Shown here in pieces: positions 51,049 through 62,874 of a stretch of DNA of 64,000 nucleotides. Both the position numbers and the translations under genes were made by a program. The DNA is from Dacryopinax spathularia (lineage: Eukaryota; Basidiomycota; Dacrymycetes; Dacrymycetales; Dacrymycetaceae), in contig JBBPFI010000006.1 of the NCBI GenBank assembly GCA_037974965.1, forward strand, positions 806,001 to 870,000, in the 5' to 3' direction. Position 1 is the first letter of the stretch, and the number at the start of each line of letters is the position of its first letter. The notes beneath the pieces are model-generated. The model was not told the DNA's origin, made no database searches, and worked only from the letters and a program-made list of their open reading frames with translations.

Positions 51049-54000
51049 ATGTCACAACCAACAGCTCTCTCAGGGCACGTTCGCCCACCAGCGTCCGCTC
51101 TACAAGCATACAAGATATCACTGCCTGAGGAAGTGCTCGATGCGATCAAGGAGGTCGCGTCATCTTCCACTGGAGGAGCGCATACGGGCATCCAGATCAC
51201 CCTCGATGGTTCCAACAGGGTACGTCTGCTTGGCTTGAACAGGCGCCGAAGGACATGAGTACTGACGTCTCTATGCGCACAGGGCCTCACCGTCGGTGCC
51301 TCGCACTTCCCCTTTTCTCTTATTCGGGATGTCTCGCACGACCTACTCTCCCGTTCCCTGTCCACCTCCGGCATACCAGGCCCACTCCAGCATATCGGTC
51401 AGATCAAACGAGACTGTGCTATCCAGCGGCAGCTCTCGAGCCGGACTGTGCAACAGATATCTGCGCGAAGTCATCAAGTGGAGGGAGAGCGCCGCGAGAG
51501 GAAAGCGATCTTGCTCGAAGACGTTCCACGAGACGTCGAGAATGCTCGTGGAAGGAAGGGAAAGGCTGCGCATAACCTCAAGCAGCAGGTTATCGGGAAG
51601 CGTATACCTCCTCCTGCGCGACCATCTAGTGCACCAGCCAGCCGAACCGGTTTGGCGCCGTCGGCCTCTGCTCCCGCAGGGTTGAATACGATCTCGCATA
51701 CCCAGCCTCCTTCGGTCACCGGTACACCTCAACCCAGAGCATCTGCCGGTCAATCAGTACACGCGGCCCAATCCGGCAGCAGCACTCCCCTTCCGCCTGG
51801 CAGCCAAAGAAATGCGCCGGCAGGCGGGAAGAGCCCGCTTCTCATGAAGATTGTACATCGTCTGGCGCACAAGCCGCATACCCTCAAGGATCTGAGCAAG
51901 ATCATCGGAGCGCCCAAGCCTGAAATCAGCAGGCTGCTGAGCAAGGCAAGCGTATAATCTTCCGTCAATCCAGAATGGTTCACTAACATTCATCTCCGCA
52001 TAGGTGGCATGGAGCATTGGCGCTGCTGCTAATCCGGACAACACCGTCTGGTCACTGAAGGACGCGGCCTGGCTTGATGTGGACCTCTTCTCCCCTCTGG
52101 CACCTGCATGGACACCCGCGGATAGGGAAAAGATCTACAACGAGACTGTGGCCGCCTTCCGTCGGCTTGGCTTGCCGGAGGACGGGAAGGAGCGACTGAA
52201 GCTAGAAGAGATGTGGGCTCGTGCGCGTGGTGTCGAGCCCCCAGTTCGCGTGGCGGGGCTCGGTATTTCTCATAAACCGGAAACGCCTGTCAAAGCGGAG
52301 ACTGGTGCGAAGCCGGAGAAGGAGAAAGATACGGAGAAGCAGGTGGAGAAGGAGTCAGTCAAGTCGCAGCCTCCGTCGAAGCCTGTCAGCTCCAGTGGAC
52401 CCATGGTCACTTCTTCTGGCATTGCCATCGGTGGCACTCTTACGGCCAACTTCCGACCTGGCATGAAGACAAAGGAGTCTAAGGCAAGCTCGAAAGCTGC
52501 ATCCTCTGCGGCTAACGGAGCCAAGGGCAAAGCCGAAAAGACGAAGAATGGGCAAGAAGCTCCAAGAGCTAGCGAGAAGACCAGGGACGACATTGAGGAA
52601 GGTGAAGTAGAGGACGAATCCTTATCTGCACCTGCCCCAAACAAGCCCTCCGTCGCGCCTGCTCCTGGTCCTGTTGCACCAAAGAAGAGCAAATATCCCG
52701 GATCCGCGAACATCACGCCCTCCAAGACGGAATCGTCAGCCGGATACGACAAGCCTACCGTCTCGTCCGCATCGAAGCAGAAGGAAAAGGCTGTGCTCAA
52801 GCCATCTGCTTCGGCGCCCAAACTTGACACGCCTGAAAAACCGCTCGGCACGACCAGGCCGTCTGCTGCACGTCCTGCCGAGCTGGCAAGACCGACCGAA
52901 GTGTCCCGGCCTGCTTCTGCTGCGGGAACGAAACCTCGTCCTTCCGAGAAGGAGGTCAAGGCCAAGGAGCCCGAGAGCAAGAAACGCGCTTCTGAGGAGG
53001 ATGAGGACGAACATCGTTTAACGAAGAAGCGGAAGATGGAAGACAAGTTACCAGCTAAGAGGGGCGAAAAGTCTGCTTCCAGCAAAATCACCGCGAGGGA
53101 CGAGAGGGTGCAAGCGCCTCTTACTTCTGCTCCAAAGGAGCCAAAAGTGGGAAGGAAGGAAGTGGAGGAGCCCGCTCGAAAGATCGCAGGGAGGAAGGAG
53201 GACTCGTCCCAGGAACGGCAGGAGCGGAGGGATACTGTCAGAAGACAGGACCATCTTGTCGAAAAGAAGGTCGCCTCCAGGAAGGAAGACTCTTCCCTCG
53301 AACGACCGTTGGCTAGGAAGGACGACTCTTCACGCGAGCGGAAACCATTGGCGGCCAGGAAGGACGACTCCTCTCTTGAACGAAAACCTTTGACGAAGGA
53401 GAAGAAGGAGGCCCTCTTAGCTGAGCGGGAACGCCAGCGGCGTGCGGAAACCGTCGCGAAGGACGGCAAGAAGCTCGAAAGTGCCGCGGATCGGAAGGCT
53501 GCGAAACGCAAGCAGATCGACTACAGCGATGACGACGAGACTCCGGCGAAGAAGCCAAAGATGGCTGCTGCTGTCAAGGCTTCAGAAGGACACGCGCGTT
53601 CTGAGTCCACGTCATCTGTCCACAGAGGTAATAGCAAGGTGGTCGTCAAGACTACTACTTCGAACGGCGTCCCCACGAAGCGGGAAGCATCTCGCCCTGC
53701 AGCGGCTGATAAGGGCAAGCGCAGGCAACCCGACTACACATCGAGCGAAGGAGAGCAGGAGGAGGCGTCGAAGCAGCCAAGCACGGTGACGCACCGCAAG
53801 CCGGAGGGCAGCTCCGCCCCTGCTCCTGTCATTGTAGACTCTAAACCACCGGTCCCGTCGGTGAAGTCGAAGCCCAAAGCTGCGAACGAGATCAAGCCTC
53901 GAGCTCCTCTCTCGCATGGCGACCTCCTTGTCAAGTCGTTACGCAAGTACGCCGACTACGTGGAGATGCACGCCAAGATCGTTCAGCAGAAGCAAGTGTA

Positions 54001-54196
54001 CGAGGATGTCCTTGCCGGCCGTAGAGAGCTGGGCGACAGCAAGCTCTGCGACCCGGAGGATATGGAGGATATTATCGGCGAATTCCAGACGGCACATACC
54101 GAACTGACAGGGCTGTATCAAAAGATGGACGAGCTAGCAGCTTCCGGCTCCAACTCCGGCGCGGGCACTGGACCGGCGGCAGCTCTCAAAGCGTGA
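51049..54196 (+). CDS. ELL-family RNA polymerase II elongation factor
   Basis: Nuclear factor that suppresses Pol II pausing. The start at 51049 gives MSQPTALSGHVRPP. The ELL N-terminal domain is seen as YKISLPEEVLDAIKEVASS, ITLDGSNR then GLTVGASHFPFSL after an intron, and QIKRDCAIQRQLSSRTVQQI. A winged-helix part follows (KIVHRLAHKPHTLKDLSKII, NTVWSLKDAAWLDVDLFSP). The long middle is Lys/Ser/Glu-rich and disordered, with several RKDDSSxER-type repeats near 53190-53390. The C-terminus has a helical segment (LLVKSLRKYADYVEMHAKIV through EFQTAHTELTGLYQKMDEL) that recalls the occludin-like end of animal ELL. Two or three introns near the 5' end only; the 2.2 kb last exon holds the rest. Likely counterpart of S. 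pombe Ell1. Confidence 0.85.
53190..53395 (+). repeat. In-protein repeat (RKDDSSxER type) in the ELL gene
   Basis: About four imperfect copies of an 8-12 residue unit: RKEDSSQER, RKEDSSLERPLA, RKDDSSRERKPLA and RKDDSSLERKPL. Confidence 0.85.
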
Positions 54197-54708
54197 GGAC
54201 GTGCTGGATGTACAATGTTTGTTTCCTTGATTTTCTCTTGTTCTCATGATTTTTCTCTGTTTTCCGCTTCTCCTGTTGTTGTTTTACTTTTGGCTTGATA
54301 CCTTTTCACGGGACAGCTCGAGCGGCAACGCCGAGCGGGTACTGTATCACCCTCCATTTTTTACACTGTTACCCCTTGGCCACATCCCATCTATCACCCC
54401 ATTCGTAAACACCCGCGACCATCACACACACACAACAAACGCAACAGATGTAACCTAGATACATTTCGACTCCCCTGCGTGTAATTATATTCCCCGCTCC
54501 GGTCGCTGCAGATGCTTGCCCGCATAGACAGTAAGCTGGGGCCGTCGTCGTTTCCAAACTCCATCCCCGAGACATTGCCTTGCATCATGCAGCTTTCTAC
54601 TGTATCACCTGTAAGAGCGTTCGGGCGACCGCACTCCGACATCCCAAACGATCGCCCCCGCTTTCAGCCCTGCCAAAACAGAACACCAACAGGCGCCCAG
54701 CTCGTATA

Positions 54709-54724
54709 TGTACAGTACTGTACA
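54709..54724. promoter_or_regulatory. 16-bp perfect palindrome
   Basis: TGTACAGTACTGTACA equals its own reverse complement. Related half sites (TACAGT/ACTGTA) recur at about 54721, 54850, 55006, 55134 and 55427-55448. Confidence 0.5.
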
Positions 54725-55157
54725 GTATGCATACCCTTTACAGGCCGAGGTTCCCAGCCAAAGCCGGCCCGATATCCGCCCCAGCTACCAGAATGTACAG
54801 CTCGCCGAGGCCAACACCGCGCTACGCTACGCTATTCATCTATTTACGGTACAGTACTGAGTATTCAGAGCGAGCCAACAAGCCAATACAAAACAGCACC
54901 GTTGCTGCATACATTGAATAACCCCGCGCTCTCCGGACGGAGGCCGACATCCCCGGATTGCTGACGATCGGGTGCTCTTCAGACTGCCGGCGGAGTCGGG
55001 CAGTCTGGTACAGTCTGGTTTTGTGTTGTATGTCCTTCCAGCGGTGGAAGAAGGGTGCTTCTACCTGGCGACTATATCGATTGTATTATATTGTATTGTC
55101 CCGTCCCGTCCTGTAAGTACTTAGTAGTAGTAACTGTACAGCATGATCCGATCACGA

Positions 55158-55283
55158 CACGTGATTGTGGGGGATAAGTCGCAAGAAGTCGATGCAGTCA
55201 CCCCCCGAGTCCGGAAAGGCGAGCTTGATGTCGATGTCGTCTTCTCACGTGTCAAACAAACCCGAATCCGCGCTCATATAAAA
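55158..55283 (+). promoter_or_regulatory. Promoter-like segment: two CACGTG boxes and TATAAAA
   Basis: CACGTG at 55158-55163 and 55246-55251, followed 26 bp later by TATAAAA at 55277-55283. The order is that of a bHLH-regulated Pol II promoter on the plus strand, but only very short ORFs follow. Confidence 0.45.
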
Positions 55284-55466
55284 CCCATAACTTATTCCCG
55301 CCGGCGACTCAGCGGCTCAGCGGCTCAGCATCCTAGTCCTCACACGGTCCATGCGCACCAATACAAGTATACAAGTATCTTGACAGCTAGCCCCCCGGCG
55401 CGAGATAGACTAGCCCTAGCCCTCAGCACTACTGTACATACTGTAGTGCGGGAGAAACGCTTTTGT

Positions 55467-55481
55467 CCCCCCCCCCCCCCC
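55467..55481. repeat. C15 homopolymer
   Basis: Fifteen consecutive C, intergenic; prone to length error. Confidence 0.95.
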
Positions 55482-56327
55482 TCCCTCCCAGCTTCCGAGC
55501 CGTTGATCGCGCTGCCAGCCAAAAGCAAAAGCACAGGACAGCAAGGCACAGGCACAGCGCGCAGCCCCAGCCCCAGCCGGCGGAAGAGCAGGTATAAGCG
55601 TGAGCTCCGCTCGGAGATGGGTACCCTGTTCAACAGCAACAACAATCGAATAACGAGGTCAATGTGCCGGTGGGGTCGGGCTGTTGATGTCCCTCAAGAT
55701 AGGGGGAGGCGCCAGCATGTACAACTATGATCGATAGATATCATTCATCCCCCTCCGCTGCCAAAGTATCAGGGTCTTGCCCATTCCACATCATCCCGTC
55801 TCCGCCCAGCCGAGCCGAGCCGAGCCGCGGCCCAGACCCATCCAAGGACAAGCGCATGGAACACAGGGTCCTCCGAAAAGGAATTTCGAGGGGTCCGGTC
55901 TGGACCTCCAGGCCGAAAACGACGATCAGGGGGCGCAAGGGCTTCTTTGCCTCCTATCCCGCTCGCGCCCTTCCGCGATTCCAGCCCAGCCCAGCCCAGT
56001 GCACCGCATACATCCAGGGCTGAGGGCTTCCTTTTTCTTCCCTTGAGGCTTGCAGACTTTGCCCCTTTTCCGGCTAGTCTGGCGGATGTACTTAGAAGGT
56101 ACTAACTTACTACGGAACAATTTTGGTCATTGGTCATTGTCAGTTACTAGTAATGTAGTTAGTGCGGGTCTGTGCGCCTGGGAGAGCAGGACAAGGGCGC
56201 GGCGCGGGTGTAGAAGGAAGCGAAGCTGGGGGATGATTATTATTGTGTGAAGAGCGAGAAGGACTCGGAGCTGGGCTGTGTGGCTGGGCTCGTGGGTGGG
56301 CCTGGCTGGGCTTTGGGGAGGGCGTGC

Positions 56328-56349
56328 GACTGGTGACTGGTGACTGGTG
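56328..56349 (+). repeat. (GACTGGT)3 tandem repeat
   Basis: Three exact heptamer copies in the F-box upstream region. Confidence 0.9.
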
Positions 56350-57122
56350 ACAGCTGATGATGGATGGCTGATGGGATGATGGACCAGAGCGAGACAGAGA
56401 CAGCGGCTTGGATAGGGTGAGGGTGGATTTGGGCTGTGACTGGATCGCTCCCCTCGCTCGCTATTCGCCCATCGCCGACGGGATCTCGCCCGCTCTCGCC
56501 CTCCTTCCGTTCGTGCTTCTGAACGATTCGTGATCGTATCCCTCTGCGCAGGCCGGTGCTGTGGCTCTCTGTCGCCCCCTTTTCACCCCTTCTTACCCAG
56601 CCCAGTCCCCCCCTCTGTTCGTAACTCCCCCTTGTTTCTCCCTTCGCTCGCTGCCCCCGTCGTCCTTACCACAACGACAACAATCACCCTTTGATTGGAT
56701 AGCTCTCTGTCTTGAAGAGCGTTGAGGGTTAAAGACGAATACAGCATCGCCCTCACCACCTATCTGTCTTCCTTCGCACGCCTTACTCCTTACTCGCATC
56801 TCACATCAATAACGATCAACCAGCTCACGCCACGCTCCATCGCTCACACCCCGTCATCCGCCGCATCGGGACTAATAACAAGCACAGAACAGGAAACGGA
56901 GAAGGAAAAGGAAAAGGAGACGGGAACGGGAAGGACACAACTCATCAAATAATTCAGGATAGACGAGGTACGCATTTAGCCCGCTCCCCTGCCTTTGTGC
57001 CCCTCTCCGGAGATTGCCAGCACACGCGTCCCCCTCCCCGCTCCCCGCATCAAATTGGCTAACAGCTCCTCCCCCTCCCCAGATTCATACAGATACAGAA
57101 CCAGCCACAGCCGCAACCGCCC

Positions 57123-59163
57123 ATGTTACTCCTCACCCCGACGCCTTCACCCCATTCCACACCTGCGCCTGCGCCTTTGGGCGTCCCGCCTCTGCTTCAG
57201 CTGCCTTCTGCTTCTGCTTCGGCTCCTGCGTCCTCCTCTTCCGGCTCGAGCTCGTCGGGCTCGGTATCGGTATCGGGTGCGAGAGCGCTGCGGACTCGCT
57301 CGCTGTCGCCCCGACCGCCAGGGGCGGGCACGCCGGCTGAACCGGTATATAGCGTGGTGGGGATGGCGAATGGTGTTCCTCACCCCGAGGTCGCCGTCCC
57401 TCCTACGCCCGCAGCAGCAGCAGCCGTCACAGCAGTCGCCTCCTCAATTGCGCCAGCCCGCATCTTCCCACACGACAGCCTCGCCTCCAAGCTCCCCACA
57501 GAAGTATGGAAGATGATCTTCGCCCTCCTCCACTCGACCGAGACGCCGCTCATCCCCGTAGCCCTCGTCTGCAAACGGTTCGACGAGATCACCTCCGATC
57601 TCCGATTCCGGCACTTATCCCTCCGCTCGCCGCCGTTACCAGAGACGAGCCCTCTCCGGCAGACATGGGGTTCTTCCCCCGCGCCGCCCGCAAGGGAACG
57701 AGACCGGTCTGCGGAGATGGTCGACTCCCTCCTCCGCCACCGACCTTCCCTCCTCCCCAAAGTCCGTTCGGTGCGGTACGTCTCCCGCCCGCAATGTCCG
57801 CCCGAGGACCGGATCCCCCCCTCGGGGACACTCGACTTCCTCTCCCAGCTCACCCACCTCGAAAGACTCGAACTCGACCGGATCCAGCTCACCGCCGAGC
57901 TCATCCACACTCTCCACCCTCTCCCGCACCTTCGCACGCTGATCCTAAGGGGGTGCACACCGCCCAAGATGGCCGTCTCCGAGTCCTTACTCCCCCGGTA
58001 CGCACTCACATTGGAAGAATTCTCGATCGACAACGTCCTAGAACAAGGGCCATTCGAGTACTTTCTTCCTCTCCTGTGCGGCGCCCAAACCAGGTCCGTC
58101 ATCTTCCAAGGCAAGCAAATCCCCTCGTGGTACCTCCGGCGTCCTTCGCCCGGCAGAGGGCCGGCCAGGGGGCTCCTCCTGCCTCCTAACGTGCTGAGAA
58201 GGTTTGAGCTCCCGATGGAAGGGCTGGATATCTGGCTCCTGGTGCAGTTCTTAGCGCATCAGAATGGGATTCGAGAGCTGGTGTGTGCGGGGAAGGCGCT
58301 GCCGAGGTTGGAGTTGAAGCGGGAAGTTTTGCCGGAGTTGGAGGGGCTTGACGTGCCTGTTGGGGCGGAGGCGGTGGGGTTGCTCGCTAAGGGGAGGCCG
58401 ATACGGAGGGCAAGGGTTCGCGCATTGGCGCGCAGCAGGGGAGAGGGTGCCAAACGAGAAGGTGAAGGGGCAGAGGATGGAGATGAGCAGGACGGTCTTG
58501 TCGGGACGCTCAGGGCGTTGAAGGAGGCGAGCGCGACGCCGCTCGAGAGGCTGGAGATGGACGTTGGGCAGCGTGTGTCGGCGAGGTTGGTCGAGCGCGT
58601 TGCGAGCACGTTTCCGGAGCTGAGGGTGCTGGTGATACGGAGCGGGGAGGCTCTGTCGGAGGTGTGCTCGCAATTCTTTGCTTCCCAGAGACATGCAGTA
58701 ACGGGTCTGCTTGCAGGATTTGCTAGGTGATAGTTTGCCTTCAGCGCTCCGAAGACTGCCTCATCTCAGAAGGCTAGAAACTGCCCGTTTGCCCTCTTCC
58801 TCTTCCTCTACCCCTCCCTCTCCCTGTCCCTCTTCACCTCCGCCTCCGCCTCCCCCAGCCCAGCCCATCCCCACCCTCCTAAGCACCACCGCCCAACGCC
58901 AGCAACGCCATGTAAAAGCGTACGAACTCGCTTGCCCCTCCCTGACGCACATCATGCTCCAGGGGATCGAGTGGGTCAGAGTCGGGAGGGGGGAATGGAA
59001 GGCTTATCCGTCGTTTCCCCCTCCTCTCGCGGCCGCAGGGACACAGAAGGGCAGTGGGGATGTGAGTGGCAGTGGTAGTGGCAGGGTAGGGAGCGGGGCA
59101 TGGTGGGATATTCCGCTTGACTTACATTCGGCCGAGGATGAGGGTGAGGCTGAGGGTGTCTAG
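57123..59163 (+). CDS. F-box / LRR-like protein
   Basis: Probable substrate adaptor of an SCF ubiquitin ligase. The start at 57123 (MLLLTPTPSPHSTPAP) opens a Pro/Ser/Ala-rich region of about 115 residues. The F-box follows: LASKLPTEVWKMIFALLHST, then LIPVALVCKRFDEITSDLRF-RHLSL. The body has leucine-rich repeat-like units (LDFLSQLTHLERLELDRIQL; LHPLPHLRTLILRGC; LPELEGLDVPVGAEAVGLL; TFPELRVLVIRSGEAL). One intron (donor GTGTGC, acceptor TGCAG near 58717) leads to a last exon with LPHLRRLETA, a Ser/Pro run and an acidic end (AEDEGEAEGV). The substrate is unknown. Spliced upstream leader sequence is likely but not resolved. Confidence 0.82.
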
Positions 59164-60559
59164 GCTGAGGGGGCAGGCGTGGGGGGATAGCAGATATGAG
59201 GTGATGCGGAGTTGTTTTTTGTTTGGCATTTATGGATCTTTTTCGGGGTTGGGGTCAGGATTGGGATTGGGATAGGGAGGATATATATGAATCAATGAGT
59301 AATAATGACGATATCTTCTTGCACCTCTCAATCTGTGTTGTCTTGATATGGCCCCGAGGCCGAGCTGGTGAGCTGGTCAGAGGAAGGGAAGGGAAAGAAG
59401 AGGACGAGCGATTCTCCAAGCAAGGAGCACCTGTACCCATATGAGAGAGAGAGAGAAAGATGCTAAATGAACGAGTACTGACTACAGGAAGGGGGGCAAC
59501 TGTTATTGTTTGACTTGGTTCTGAGATAATGCAATACAATGCAATGCAATTTAATGCAATGCAATGCAGGTAGGAGAGGAAGATGACTCGAAAATTGGGA
59601 GGGAGGTTGTCGGAGATGATGTCCGATGCGCTCTCTCTGCGTGCATTCGGCCAGCCGCTTGCGCCCACTCTAGCACGGCGGACTCTCAACAACCCAGGCT
59701 AACCCGGGTATGCGAGCAGGGGAAGATGGCATATTCTCCCGGTTGCATCCACTACAGGGTCATAAGATCGATGACAACCCCACATTTCTGCCTCAGGGCG
59801 GTCCGAGTCGTCCTACTACTTACATATGTACGGTATGGTGGGGGACAGAATCGAGCCGAGTCCTACAGTATAGAGGCGCGGATACTTCTCGATTGCACGC
59901 TGCACGCGCTTCAGCTGTCGCTGTGGGGTTGGAGCCATGAGCCGCGGACTGCCCTTGCCAGCGAGAAGTTGATTGATAGGCTTGGCCGGTGCCAGCTAAT
60001 ATGGAGCAAGAAGAGGCGGGAAGATCATGTTCCTCTGCGAAGGTTGGGGCTGCGCTCCTATGAAGTTGCCCAGTGGCTCGCAGAGTACGTCCACTGCTTG
60101 AAATCATGCAGGGGGGATAGGGCTACTCAGAGTATGGTGAATGACGAGTGATTTGTAATCCCCCTGAGATAACGATCGCAGTCTAGTCTCGTCCTAAGCC
60201 CAAGCCAGCTGTGGAGATTTGTGTGTCGGAGTGTCGGAGATAATCTTCCGCGGAGATGTTTGGTGGATGGGATGGTGGTGAATGGTGTGCTCGGTGTCCC
60301 TATTCCTTTCGTCCACCGGCCAAATCGTCCGAGTCGCCGAAACTGCGCTCGCTGCCCATTACACATTCAGTGAGTGACTCCTGAAATACTTTGGACAGTG
60401 CAGTACCGTGGCACAAGACACCTCTTCCTCCTTCCAGTCCTCTCTCCCTCCCTTCTGCTCATCACCCCACCAGTCGCCCGCCCACCCGCTGCCTTTATCG
60501 CATAGGCAGCACCCCCACCAGCAAAAATATCATTCTTCCCCCAACCGCCCCTCCCCGCA
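59164..60559. other. Intergenic with (AATGC)n
   Basis: About 1.4 kb. An (AATGC)-type microsatellite lies at 59527-59568. No gene or RNA recognised; the right end is the NMA1 promoter. Confidence 0.4.
59527..59568 (+). repeat. (AATGC)n imperfect microsatellite
   Basis: Roughly eight pentamers of the AATGC/AATAC type. Confidence 0.9.
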
Positions 60560-62321
60560 ATGGCCAAAAAACCGCCCATACCCGCCCTCTCCGTCCTCTC
60601 ATTCCACGACGACTCCCCACCTCTCCAACCGTCCACCGAAAGGAGACCGGACGTCCCCCCTCTAGATCTGGACGAGAGGCCGTCGGGGATTCGGGCGGTG
60701 GATCATTATCCTACTGTGGACGATAGCTCACCTCCTGGCCCGGGCGGGAATGGGGGCCAGGGAAGAGGGGACGACAGCACCCCCCCACCCCGCTGGCGGC
60801 CAGGCAACGGGTTCCAGACCCCTCCCGTCCTCGCGGGCACTACGAGCGCCTCCACCTCCCGAGTCGCCTCGCCCCGCGTGGAGAGGGAAGCGATGGACTA
60901 CGCGTACCACACCCAATCCCTCCAAGCGAGTCAGAGCAAAGAAGTCGACGGGACTGGCACTGGCGAGCCGGGCTGGGCTTGGACTGGAGGATTGGGGGTG
61001 AATAAGGTGCCGGCGAAGTTTAGCGAGAGGCTCGAGGCGGGGGTCTTTCCGCGGCATAGGCTCAAGACGAGGATGGTTGGTGCGTACTTGGGCTTTTGGG
61101 CGTGCTGAGAGTGCGTGGCTGATGAGGGGGACAGATGAGAATAAGATTCCTATCGTTATTGGTGCGTTGGCTTATACGTTGAAAGAGAGACAGGTGGCTG
61201 ACGTGAGAGCAGTTGCGTGCGGCTCGTTCTCCCCGCCCACATACCTTCATCTGTACGTCCCCATCCCTTCCCCCGTCGCCCAATCCGCCCAGGCGCCTCC
61301 AGAGCCCGTGCTAACGCACGGTCTCGCAGCCGCATGTTCGAAATGGCCAAAGACACGATCCTCGAAGACCGCAAGTACGAGATCATGGGCGGCTACTACT
61401 CGCCCGTCTCCGACCGGTACCGCAAGTCCGGCCTAGCGCCCGCGCTGCACAGAGTGAGGATGTGCGAGCTCGCGGTGGAGTACACGAGCACGTGGCTGAT
61501 GGTCGATGCGTGGGAGGCGACGCAGGAGGAGTATCAGCGGACGGCGGTCGTGCTGGAGCATTTTGACCAGGAGATCAATCGCGATGGCGGGGTCGTCATC
61601 CGGGGCGCGGGTGGCGGGGAGGGCGAGGGCGAGGGGAAGGAAGAGAGGAGGAGGATCAAGATTATGTTGCTAGCGGGAGGGGACCTGATCGAGTCGTTCG
61701 GCCATCCGGGCGTGTGGGCAGAAGAGGACGTGCGTATCCCTCCTCTCTTCCCTCGAGCTTTCGTTCCCTGCTGCGCTGCGAGCTATGATCGGAAAACGGA
61801 AGTGGATGCTGATGAAAGATGTAGTTGCAAATCATCCTCGGCAAATTCGGATGCATCATCGTTGAACGCACGGGGTCGGACGTATGGGCCTTCTTGCTCT
61901 CACACGATATCCTCTATCAACATCGGTGCGTCCCTCTCCCCTCTGCTCCTCTTCCCTCCACCATCCTTCCCTCCCCTCTGCTGCTCTGTCCCCTGATCGT
62001 ACTTCTCCATGACTTCGGTCCGCTACGCGGACCATGCCGTCCACTGCTGCTGGCGCTGACGCACACGAACAGGGGCAACGTAATTGTCGTCAAACAGCTC
62101 ATATACAACGACATCTCGTCCACAAAAGTCCGGCTCTTCGTCCGGAGAGGGATGAGCATCAAGTACGTCCCCTTCCCCCCGCCCCATCCTCCCAATCCCC
62201 TTACAAGTGCTGATGATCGCCTGTGGCGTGTGCGTGCAGGTATCTGCTGCCGAACTCGGTCATTCAGTATATATATTCGAACGGGCTGTATGGGCATAAT
62301 CCCAATACGATCCCGCCCTGA
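60560..62321 (+). CDS. NMA1: Nicotinamide/nicotinate mononucleotide adenylyltransferase
   Basis: Joins ATP to NMN or NaMN to make NAD or its deamido form; nuclear/cytosolic. The start at 60560 gives MAKKPPIPALSVLSFHDD and a Pro-rich leader of about 170 residues, as in other fungal NMNATs. After two introns the nucleotidyltransferase signature is VACGSFSPPTYLHL (GSFxPPTxxH), then RMFEMAKDTI, GGYYSPVSDRYRKSGLAP and the substrate-binding VDAWEATQEEYQRT. Further on come IKIMLLAGGDLIESFGHPGV and the C-terminal ISSTKVRLFVRRGMSIKYLL (ISSTxxR signature), ending HNPNTIPP with the stop at 62319-62321. An acidic Gly/Glu insertion (GGGEGEGEGKEE) lies before the LLAGGD strand. Six or so short introns. Confidence 0.94.
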
Positions 62322-62874
62322 TCCGCCCGCCGCCCGTGATCGCTCGTACGACCAATCTTACTCTCTCATCCGGGCTGGGATCGGCCAGCTATACAGCACG
62401 AGCGAATGAGGAATGAGTGGTGGGCAAGGAGTGTTGTGTTGTGTTGTAGTAGTACGCGTCAGATTAGACATGTACGGCTATGTATTCTTTCCTTTTTCTT
62501 TTCGTTTTCTTTTCTTTTCCTTTCATCTTCTTTATTCGAGTTATTGGGTGGAATGCGGGCTTGGGAGAGGAGGAAGAAGGAAGGGGGGCATAATGACAAC
62601 TGAATCTGAATCACGTGTCGACTGTAATTGCGCTCCGCTAAGCACCGGTCTGGCTCTTAGTTTGAAAGCCCGCGCAAAGAGTACGATTTGGTGTTAGCAA
62701 GATTACCTGGAGGAGAAATACAGCTTCCATGACGCAAAGCTGGTGAGCGCGAACGTTGAACTGCAGTGCCTAAAAAGGAAAGCACCGGTCAATTGCTTCC
62801 GTACTTAGGCAGCCTCAACGCTCTCGACTTCGACCTGCGCAAGTCGTATCCTCTCCGACGTCGTCCTCGTCAAT
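62322..62874. other. Intergenic with CACGTG
   Basis: About 550 bp; CACGTG at 62612-62617 in TCACGTGTC, the same context as 55246-55251. The remaining sequence is NMA1 3' flank and promoter of the next gene; a T-rich run lies near 62490-62540. Confidence 0.4.

Larger units (their letters stand above)
54197..57122. other. Long intergenic region with palindromes, E-boxes and an orphan promoter-like segment
   Basis: About 2.9 kb between two plus-strand genes. It contains clustered TACAGT/ACTGTA motifs (54.7-55.5 kb), two CACGTG sites and a TATAAAA (55158-55283), a C15 run, and short tandem repeats (GAGCC, CAGCC and GACTGGT types at 55.8-56.35 kb). The region from about 56.5 kb is probably promoter and 5' leader of the F-box gene. 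No coding gene is supported. Confidence 0.5.

Noticed and set aside
52270-53511. 413-codon minus-strand open frame inside ELL
   Set aside because: Ser/Phe/Leu-rich shadow of the Lys/Glu/Ser-rich ELL exon.
57506-58189. Pro-rich plus-strand alternative frame in the F-box gene
   Set aside because: Overlaps the F-box coding frame, which has domain support.
62490-62545. Pyrimidine-rich TTTTC run as a possible microsatellite or terminator
   Set aside because: Imperfect T/C-rich 3' flank; no consistent repeat unit and no defined function in fungi.
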